Assembly: GCA_030831375.1 (NCBI GenBank) | Contig: JAURLF010000101.1 | Location: 1 to 7,656 of the forward strand | Origin: Gaiellales bacterium | Lineage (GTDB): Bacteria; Actinomycetota; Thermoleophilia; Gaiellales; F1-60-MAGs149 | DNA: 7,656 bases | Reading direction: 5' to 3' | Shown: one piece after another, positions 1-5,082 of the stretch | Numbering within the stretch: the stretch's first letter is position 1 | Layout: each line of letters starts with the position of its first letter | The notes under the pieces: model-generated | Databases searched by the model: none | Told to the model about the DNA's origin: nothing | Seen by the model: the letters and a program-made list of their open reading frames with translations, nothing else | Made by a program: the position numbers and the translations under genes

Positions 1-16
1 CGGGTCATGGCTCCCA

Positions 17-25
17 TGCTACGGT
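17..25 (+). promoter_or_regulatory. Candidate extended -10 promoter of rplM-rpsI
   Basis: TGC followed by TACGGT fits an extended -10 element (TGn plus TAnnnT). It would place transcription start near position 32, leaving a leader of about 31 nt before the rplM ATG. The expected -35 region lies at or beyond the left window edge and cannot be judged. Support comes from a nearly identical block, TGCTACGCTCCGCCGCG, at the matching place before rpsT on the other strand. The assignment is inferred from motif and position only. Confidence 0.5.
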
Positions 26-62
26 TCCGCCGCGTTGCGGTCACCCACCGCACCCGAATCCC

Positions 63-494
63 ATGCCGCAGAAGACCCTCAGCGCCAAGCCCGCCGACGT
101 CCAGCACGGCTGGCTGATCGTCGACGCCGACGGCGAGGTCCTCGGCCGGCTCGCGACCCGGATCGCGGACGCGCTGCGCGGCAAGGGCAAGACGAATTTC
201 ACGCCGCACGTCGACACCGGCGACTACGTCGTCGTGATCAACTGCGATCGCGTGCGCGTGACGGGCAACAAGCCCGAGCAGAAGATCTACTACCGGCACT
301 CCGGCTACCCGGGCGGCCTGCGCCAGCGCACCTTCAACGAGCAGATGGAGCGCGACTCGACCGAGGTCGTGCGCCACGCCGTCAAGGGCATGCTGCCGAA
401 GAGCAAGCTCGGCGCGGCGCAGCTGCGCAAGCTGAAGCTGTACGCCGGCGCCGACCATCCGCACGAGGCCCAGCAGCCGCAGCCGCTGCCGTAG
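63..494 (+). CDS. rplM: 50S ribosomal protein L13
   Basis: L13 (uL13) is a large-subunit ribosomal protein that binds 23S rRNA early in 50S assembly. The 143-residue product matches the family's usual length of about 142. Family landmarks are in order: the N-terminal W-x-I-V-D-A-x-G-x-x-L-G-R-L-A segment (about residues 17-31), GKGKTNFTPHVDTGDYVVVI (about 40-59), the VTGNK and YYRHSGYPGG stretch (about 66-83), and the C-terminal AVKGMLPKSKLG and KLKLYAGADHPHEAQQP blocks. The ATG at 63 gives the normal N-terminus. No convincing Shine-Dalgarno sequence precedes it, so initiation may depend on the short leader. rpsI follows 13 nt after the stop, which is the usual L13-S9 pair and surely one transcript. 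Confidence 0.97.
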   Translation: MPQKTLSAKPADVQHGWLIVDADGEVLGRLATRIADALRGKGKTNFTPHVDTGDYVVVINCDRVRVTGNKPEQKIYYRHSGYPGGLRQRTFNEQMERDSTEVVRHAVKGMLPKSKLGAAQLRKLKLYAGADHPHEAQQPQPLP

Positions 495-499
495 GGGGA
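493..499 (+). promoter_or_regulatory. Ribosome binding site of rpsI
   Basis: AGGGGGA overlaps the last bases of the rplM stop codon and lies 8 nt before GTG 508. This spacing favours the GTG at 508 over the in-frame ATG at 523, which would be 23 nt from the site. Confidence 0.7.
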
Positions 500-507
500 T
501 TGACGAC

Positions 508-903
508 GTGAGCGATCAGGCCATGTACCGCGCGACCGGCAAGCGCAAGACCTCCGTGGCTCGGGTGATCCTGCGCCCGGGCAGCGGGCAGGTCACCTGC
601 AACGGCCGCCCGGCCGAACAGTACTTCGACCGCGGACCGCTGCGCAGCCTCGCGCTGAGCCCGCTCGAGGCCGTCGGCCTCGCGGACCGCTTCGACGTGT
701 CGGTGCGCCTGCACGGCGGCGGCATCAGCGGGCAGGCCGGCGCGACGCGCCACGGCATCGCCCGCGCCCTCGTCGAGGCCGACCCGAACCTGCGCGGCGA
801 GCTCAAGCGCGCCGGCTTCCTCGCGCGCGACGCGCGTGCCGTCGAGCGCAAGAAGGCGGGCCTGAAGAAGGCCCGCAAGCGCCCGCAGTTCTCGAAGCGC
901 TAA
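508..903 (+). CDS. rpsI: 30S ribosomal protein S9
   Basis: S9 (uS9) sits in the head of the small subunit, and its C-terminal tail reaches the P-site tRNA. The 131-residue product has the family hallmarks: TGKRKTSVARV near the N-terminus (about residues 10-20), the PAEQYF segment (about 35-40), the glycine-rich HGGGISGQAGATRHGIARAL region (about 69-88), and the basic end KKARKRPQFSKR, which closes with the typical S-K-R. The start is the GTG at 508. An in-frame ATG at 523 would remove only five residues but is badly placed relative to the ribosome binding site. The gene lies directly behind rplM, and its TAA stop sits inside the probable ribosome binding site of glmM. Confidence 0.97.
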   Translation: MSDQAMYRATGKRKTSVARVILRPGSGQVTCNGRPAEQYFDRGPLRSLALSPLEAVGLADRFDVSVRLHGGGISGQAGATRHGIARALVEADPNLRGELKRAGFLARDARAVERKKAGLKKARKRPQFSKR

Positions 904-905
904 GG
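902..905 (+). promoter_or_regulatory. Probable ribosome binding site of glmM
   Basis: AAGG, overlapping the rpsI TAA stop, lies 9 nt before CTG 915. It supports CTG 915 as the glmM initiation codon and suggests that ribosomes finishing rpsI may re-initiate there. Confidence 0.5.
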
Positions 906-914
906 CGGCCGGCG

Positions 915-2246
915 CTGGCCCGCGCCCTGTTCGGCACCGACGGCATCCGCGGCCTGGCGAACGACGCCCTGTCCGCGGACCTCGCGCTGCGCGTGGGCCG
1001 GGCGGCCACGCTGCGCGTCGGCGGCCGGCCGACGATCCTGCTGGGCCGCGACACGCGTCGCTCGGGCCCCATGCTCGAGGACGCGCTCGCCGCCGGTATC
1101 GCCTCCGCCGGCGGCCGTGCCGTGCGGCTCGGCGTGGTGCCCACGCCAGCCGTTGCGTGGGCCGTGCGCGAGCACGCCGCTGACGCCGGCATCGTCGTGT
1201 CGGCCTCGCACAACCCCTACCCGGACAACGGCATCAAGCTGTTCGGCCCCGACGGGCACAAGCTGCTCGACGAGGCCGAGGAGGCGGTGGAGGCGCTGCT
1301 CGACCATGCGGGGCCATCCCCGACCGGTGCCGACGTCGGCTGGAGCGAGGACGCGGGGGGCACCGCCGCCGCCTACGCGGCGTGGGTGGCACAGCGGGCC
1401 GGGGTCTCTCTCGACGGGTTGCGCATCGTCGTCGACTGCGCGCACGGCGCCGCATCGAGCGTCGCGCCTGAGCTGTTCCGGCTGCTCGGCGCGGACGCGG
1501 TGCTCGTCGGCTGCGCCCCCGACGGCGTCAACATCAACGTCGAGTGCGGCTCCACGCACCTCGACCACGTCGCGGCCCAGACCCGCGCGCACGGCGCCGC
1601 GCTCGGGATCGCCTTCGACGGCGACGCCGATCGCGTGCTCTTCTGCACCGACTCCGGCGACCCCGTCGATGGCGACCACGTGCTCGCGATCCTCGCCGCG
1701 GACCTGCTCGGGCGCGACGCCCTGCCGGGCCGGCGCGTCGTCGTCACCAGCATGGCCAACCTCGGCGCGCACCGCGCGCTCGAGGCCCTCGGCTGCGCCG
1801 TCGAGGTGACCGACGTCGGAGACCGCTACGTCCTCGAGGCGATGCTTCGCGACGGGTCGGTGCTCGGCGGCGAGCAGAGCGGCCACGTGATCGCGCTCGA
1901 CCACCAGACCACCGGCGACGGCCCGCTGACCGCGGTGCTCGTGCTGGCCGCCCTTGCCCGCAGCGGCCAGACGCTCGCAGAGGCGGCCGGGATGGTCGAG
2001 AAGTACCCGCAGCGCCTCGTCAGCGTGCGCGCCGACCGTGCCGGCCTGGCCGGCTGCGTGCCCCTGCATGACGCCGTCGCGGCCGCGGAGGCGGAGCTCG
2101 GCTCAGAGGGCCGCATCGTCCTGCGCGCATCGGGCACGGAGCCTCTCGTGCGCGTGATGGTCGAGGCCCGCGATGCGGCGCAATGCGATCGCATCGCGGC
2201 CGAGCTCATCTCGATCGTGGAGCGCGAGCTGCCCGCGACCGGCTGA
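915..2246 (+). CDS. glmM: Phosphoglucosamine mutase, apparent CTG start
   Basis: GlmM interconverts glucosamine-6-phosphate and glucosamine-1-phosphate in the cytoplasm, the second step toward UDP-GlcNAc. Read from CTG 915 the product is 443 residues (family about 445) and begins MARALFGTDGIRG, the expected N-terminus with its substrate-binding FGTDGIRG loop. The catalytic phosphoserine loop SASHNPYPDNG places the active serine at residue 98. The Mg-binding loop DGDADR is at 235-240, the sugar-binding GGEQSGH at 318-324, and the C-terminal phosphate loop RASGTEPLVRVM at about 404-415. No ATG, GTG or TTG lies in frame between roughly 680 and 930. The first conventional start, GTG 993, would delete the FGTDGIRG motif, so I extended the gene to CTG. 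The family call is firm, while the exact start is inferred. The stop lies 31 nt before glmS. Confidence 0.93.
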   Translation: MARALFGTDGIRGLANDALSADLALRVGRAATLRVGGRPTILLGRDTRRSGPMLEDALAAGIASAGGRAVRLGVVPTPAVAWAVREHAADAGIVVSASHNPYPDNGIKLFGPDGHKLLDEAEEAVEALLDHAGPSPTGADVGWSEDAGGTAAAYAAWVAQRAGVSLDGLRIVVDCAHGAASSVAPELFRLLGADAVLVGCAPDGVNINVECGSTHLDHVAAQTRAHGAALGIAFDGDADRVLFCTDSGDPVDGDHVLAILAADLLGRDALPGRRVVVTSMANLGAHRALEALGCAVEVTDVGDRYVLEAMLRDGSVLGGEQSGHVIALDHQTTGDGPLTAVLVLAALARSGQTLAEAAGMVEKYPQRLVSVRADRAGLAGCVPLHDAVAAAEAELGSEGRIVLRASGTEPLVRVMVEARDAAQCDRIAAELISIVERELPATG

Positions 2247-2270
2247 CCCCGGCGGCGCGGCCGGTAGGAT
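2243..2270 (+). promoter_or_regulatory. Candidate promoter immediately before glmS
   Basis: CTGACC (2243-2248, four of six matches to TTGACA and containing the glmM stop) and TAGGAT (2265-2270, a TAnnnT -10) are 16 nt apart. A start about 7 nt past the hexamer would fall at 2277-2278, on the glmS GTG, giving a leaderless or nearly leaderless mRNA. The same TAGGA at 2265-2269 could instead act as a weak Shine-Dalgarno sequence, 8 nt from the GTG, on a transcript coming from upstream. Sequence alone does not decide between these. Confidence 0.35.
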
Positions 2271-2277
2271 CCCCCGG

Positions 2278-4116
2278 GTGTGCGGGATCATCGGGTACGT
2301 CGGGGCGCGGCCCTGCAAGGAGCTGGTCCTGACGGGCCTCGAGCACCTCGAGTACCGCGGCTACGACTCCGCGGGCCTGGTGCTCGCCTCCGCCGACGGG
2401 CTCGAGCGGGCACGCGCGGTCGGGCCGGTGGCCGCGCTGCGCGCCGCGGCTGAGGGGATCGACGGCACGGCGACGGTGGGGATGGGCCACACGCGCTGGG
2501 CGACGCACGGCGGCGTCGAGGAGCGCAACGCGCACCCGTTCATGAGCGAGGACGGGCGCTTCGCCGTCCTCATGAACGGGATCTTCGAGAACTACGTGGA
2601 GCTGCGTACGCAGGTCGCGGAGCGCGGCCACACGCTCACGTCGGACACCGACACCGAGGCCCTCGTGCACATGCTCGAGGACGAGTACGACGGCGACCTC
2701 GCGCAGACCGTGCGGCGCATCTACCCGCGCCTCGAGGGCCACTTCGCATTCCTCGCGGTCGCCCTCGACGAGCCGGGCCTGATCGTGGGGGCTCGTCTCG
2801 CGTGGCCGCCGCTGGTGGTGGGACGTGGGGAGGGGGAGACCTTCCTGGCGTCGTTCACGCCGGCCTTCCTCGAGGAGACCCGAAGCATCCAGGTCGTCGA
2901 CGAGGGCGAGGTCGTGATCGCGACCGCCGCCGGCGCCGAGTTCCGGGCGATCGACGACTGGTCCGTGCGCGAGCACCCGATCGAGGAGGCCGACGAGTCG
3001 CTCGAGGTGGCCGCCAAGGGCGGCTACGAGACCTTCATGCTCAAGGAGATCCACGAGCAGCCCACGGCCGTCTCCGACACGATCGCCGAGCGCTTCCACC
3101 ACGGCGAGCTGCACCTGGACGGGATCGGCCTCACCGACGACGAGCTGCGCGCCATGAACCGCGTGCTCGTGGTCGGCTGCGGCACCGCGCTGCACGCGGG
3201 CCTCGTCGGGCGCTACCTGATCGAGGAGTGGGGCGGGGTCGCGACGGAGGCCGACGTGGCGTCGGAGTGGCGCTACCGCAACGGCGTCTTCGACCCCCGT
3301 ACGCTGGTGCTGGCGATCTCCCAGTCCGGAGAGACCGCGGACACGCTCGCCGCGATGCAGATCGCCACCGAGCGCGGTGCCCGCGTCGTCGCCGTCACCA
3401 ACATCATGGGGTCGGCGATCGCCCGCGCCGCCGACGGCGTCCTGTACACCCGCGCCGGCCTCGAGATCGGGGTGGCGGCCACGAAGACCTTCACGTCGCA
3501 GGTGACGCTGATGACGCTGCTCGCCCTGCACCTGGGCGCGGTGCGGGGCACGCTGCCCGCCGCCGAGGTCGCCGCGATCGGCGAGGAGCTGCGCGGCCTG
3601 CCGGACCTGATCCAGCGCCAGCTCGACGACGCCGACATGGACCGCCAGCTCGACCTGCTGGCCGACCGCTTCGCGCACGACCGCTTCTTCCTCTACCTCG
3701 GCCGCCATCTCGGCCTGCCGATCTGCCAGGAGGGGGCGCTCAAGCTGAAGGAGATCTCGTACATCCCGACGGACGCGTACGCGGCGGGCGAGATGAAGCA
3801 CGGCCCGATCGCCCTGCTCGGCGCGGACACGCCCGTCGTTGCCGTGGCCACCGACAGCCACGTGTTCGAGAAGATGGCCTCCAACCTCGAGGAGGTGCGC
3901 GCCCGCGGCGCGCACGTGATCGCGGTCGCCACCGAGGGCAACGACGACATCGCCCGCCACGCCGAGCACGTCATCCGCGTGCCCGCAACGCGCCCCGAGC
4001 TGCAGCCGATCCTCGCGGTCGTTCCGCTGCAGATCCTCGCCTACAAGATCGCCGGGCGGCTCGGCCTCGACGTCGACCGTCCGCGCAACCTGGCCAAGAC
4101 GGTCACCGTCGAATGA
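2278..4116 (+). CDS. glmS: Glucosamine-fructose-6-phosphate aminotransferase (isomerizing)
   Basis: GlmS uses glutamine to convert fructose-6-phosphate to glucosamine-6-phosphate, the entry step of amino-sugar synthesis. The product is 612 residues (E. coli 609). GTG 2278 is fixed by the MCGIIGYVG N-terminus, because Cys2 becomes the catalytic N-terminal nucleophile once Met is removed. The glutaminase domain (about 1-240) shows LEYRGYDSAG, HTRWATHG (71-78) and SDTDTE (122-127). The oxyanion-hole Asn-Gly (100-101) is present, but the preceding residue is Met99 where the usual motif is HNG. The isomerase half has two SIS domains, with CGT (301-303), SQSGETADT (348-356), EGALKLKEISYI (485-496), GEMKHGP (504-510) and the end RPRNLAKTVTVE. 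All key catalytic residues are kept. The ribosome binding site, if any, is the TAGGA at 2265-2269. The TGA stop overlaps the acpS ATG, so the two are translationally coupled. Confidence 0.97.
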   Translation: MCGIIGYVGARPCKELVLTGLEHLEYRGYDSAGLVLASADGLERARAVGPVAALRAAAEGIDGTATVGMGHTRWATHGGVEERNAHPFMSEDGRFAVLMNGIFENYVELRTQVAERGHTLTSDTDTEALVHMLEDEYDGDLAQTVRRIYPRLEGHFAFLAVALDEPGLIVGARLAWPPLVVGRGEGETFLASFTPAFLEETRSIQVVDEGEVVIATAAGAEFRAIDDWSVREHPIEEADESLEVAAKGGYETFMLKEIHEQPTAVSDTIAERFHHGELHLDGIGLTDDELRAMNRVLVVGCGTALHAGLVGRYLIEEWGGVATEADVASEWRYRNGVFDPRTLVLAISQSGETADTLAAMQIATERGARVVAVTNIMGSAIARAADGVLYTRAGLEIGVAATKTFTSQVTLMTLLALHLGAVRGTLPAAEVAAIGEELRGLPDLIQRQLDDADMDRQLDLLADRFAHDRFFLYLGRHLGLPICQEGALKLKEISYIPTDAYAAGEMKHGPIALLGADTPVVAVATDSHVFEKMASNLEEVRARGAHVIAVATEGNDDIARHAEHVIRVPATRPELQPILAVVPLQILAYKIAGRLGLDVDRPRNLAKTVTVE

Positions 4117-4511
4117 CCGGCCTCGAGCCGCCGCGGCTGCTCGTCGGGATGGACCTGATCGAGATCGAGCGCGTCGAGCGCGCGCTCGAGCGCCATCCGG
4201 AGCGCTTCCGCGCGCGCTGCTTCACGGCCCGCGAGGTCGAGGAGCTCGACCGCAAGCCCCGCCCGTCGGAGAGCTACGCGGGCCGCTTCGCGGCCAAGGA
4301 GGCCATCGGCAAGGCCCTGGGCACCGGCGTCCACTTCACCTGGACCGAGATCGAGGTGGCCGGCCGGGGCAAGCCGCAGGTGACGCTCAGCGGCTGGACG
4401 CAGGAGGTCGCAGCGCGCAAGGGCGTGGTGGCCATCGACGTCTCGATCACGCACTCGCGGACGACCAGCGCGGCCGTGGCGATCGCGATCCTCGGGCCGC
4501 AGGCGGCCTAG
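4113..4511 (+). CDS. acpS: Holo-[acyl-carrier-protein] synthase
   Basis: AcpS transfers the 4'-phosphopantetheine arm of coenzyme A to a serine of apo-ACP, activating it for fatty-acid synthesis. The 132-residue product (family about 120-126) has the N-terminal VGMDLIEIERV motif with the Mg-binding aspartate at residue 14. It also has FTAREVEEL (37-45), the signature RFAAKEAIGKALGTG (58-72) with the metal-binding glutamate at 63, GRGKPQVTLSG (84-94), and the C-terminal strand DVSITHSRTTSAAVAIA. The ATG at 4113 overlaps the glmS stop as ATGA and gives a slightly long N-terminus. An ATG at 4149 would cut the conserved motif. glmS-acpS order is common in actinobacteria. The TAG stop overlaps the rpsT stop on the opposite strand. 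Confidence 0.94.
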   Translation: MTGLEPPRLLVGMDLIEIERVERALERHPERFRARCFTAREVEELDRKPRPSESYAGRFAAKEAIGKALGTGVHFTWTEIEVAGRGKPQVTLSGWTQEVAARKGVVAIDVSITHSRTTSAAVAIAILGPQAA

Positions 4512-4981
4512 GACTCGTCGTCGGCCGAGGCGGCGTCGTCGCCGGCCTGGTCCGCGGCCTCGGCGGCCGGCTCATCGGCCTCGCCGGCGGGCTCGTCGCC
4601 GGGGGCCTCGGCGGCCTCCGTGGCGGTCTCCTCGGCGACGGCCTCGTCCGCGGCGGGCGCGGCCTTGGCGGCCGGGGCGGCCTTCTTGCTCACGCGGCGC
4701 TTCTTCGACTCCTCGACCTGCGGACCGCGGGCGATGACGCGCGTCGCGCGCGCCTTCTTGCGGGCCGCCGTGTTCGGATGCAGCGCGCGCTTGGCCGCGG
4801 CGCGGTCGACGAGCGCGATGTAGGCGTTGTGGGCCTTCGCGACGGCGTCGGCGTCGCCGGACTGGACGGCCTCCACGACGCGGCGGAACGCCGTCTTGAT
4901 GGAGGAGCGGTAGCGGATGTTCTCCATGCGCTGGCGCTCGGCCACGCGGATCCGCTTCTTCTGCTGCTTGATGTTCGCCAT
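4508..4981 (-). CDS. rpsT: 30S ribosomal protein S20 with long acidic C-terminal tail
   Basis: S20 (bS20) is a small-subunit protein that binds 16S rRNA early in 30S assembly. The N-terminal 86 residues are an ordinary S20: MANIKQQKKRIR start, the basic SSIKTAFRRV helix (about 26-35), a linker around SGDADAV, and the HPNTAARKKARATRVI block (68-83). The product is 157 residues, against about 85-90 in most bacteria. Residues 87-109 are a basic, Lys/Ala-rich linker (KKRRVSKK at 93-100). Residues 110-157 are almost entirely Ala, Glu, Asp, Pro and Gly, with about 18 acidic residues. The start at 4981 has a short-spaced GAGG before it on the minus strand. The gene is convergent with acpS and divergent from murJ, and is most likely transcribed alone. 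Confidence 0.95.
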   Translation of the reverse strand: MANIKQQKKRIRVAERQRMENIRYRSSIKTAFRRVVEAVQSGDADAVAKAHNAYIALVDRAAAKRALHPNTAARKKARATRVIARGPQVEESKKRRVSKKAAPAAKAAPAADEAVAEETATEAAEAPGDEPAGEADEPAAEAADQAGDDAASADDES

Positions 4982-5025
4982 GAGCCTCGGGGTCGCGGCC
5001 GGGCGGGTCCCGGACGCCGCGGCGG

Positions 5026-5034
5026 AGCGTAGCA
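5026..5034 (-). promoter_or_regulatory. Candidate extended -10 promoter of rpsT
   Basis: On the minus strand TGC plus TACGCT forms an extended -10. It predicts a start near 5019 and a leader of about 38 nt. A TTGCGC on the same strand (5057-5052) lies 20 nt upstream, which is too far for a normal -35, so the element would rely on the TGn extension. The block TGCTACGCTCCGCCGCG here nearly repeats the one at 17-34 before rplM. Confidence 0.5.
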
Positions 5035-5070
5035 GGGGCGCGGAGCGGCCCGCGCAACCGGGGCCCGTGC

Positions 5071-5076
5071 CATCAT
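5071..5076 (+). promoter_or_regulatory. Weak candidate -10 of murJ, leaderless arrangement
   Basis: CATCAT matches TATAAT at four of six positions, including the key second A and last T. It lies 6 nt before the murJ ATG, so transcription would begin at the A of the start codon. No good -35 is visible, and no Shine-Dalgarno sequence precedes the gene, which is consistent with leaderless initiation. The evidence is weak. Confidence 0.25.
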
Positions 5077-5082
5077 CGGTGC

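Noticed and set aside
1..62. L13-type autoregulatory RNA leader before rplM
   Set aside because: The predicted leader is about 31 nt and shows no convincing paired structure.
2173..2277. 35-codon N-terminal extension of GlmS
   Set aside because: It would bury the catalytic Cys, which must be N-terminal after Met removal. GTG 2278 is the correct start.
2247..2277. glmS ribozyme before glmS
   Set aside because: Only 31 nt separate glmM and glmS, far too short for the ribozyme, which is mainly a Firmicutes feature.
2206..3969. 587-codon open frame on the minus strand opposite glmS
   Set aside because: It is a GC-rich shadow of glmS with His/Arg/Val/Asp-rich, low-complexity translation and no family resemblance.
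2802..4112. Long upstream extension of the acpS frame
   Set aside because: It lies inside glmS in another frame and has Arg/Pro-rich nonsense composition. AcpS homology begins just after 4113.
5015..5024. Perfect palindrome CGCCGCGGCG between rpsT and murJ
   Set aside because: It is short and of simple GC composition, and such palindromes are expected by chance here. No T-run follows, so it is not a terminator.
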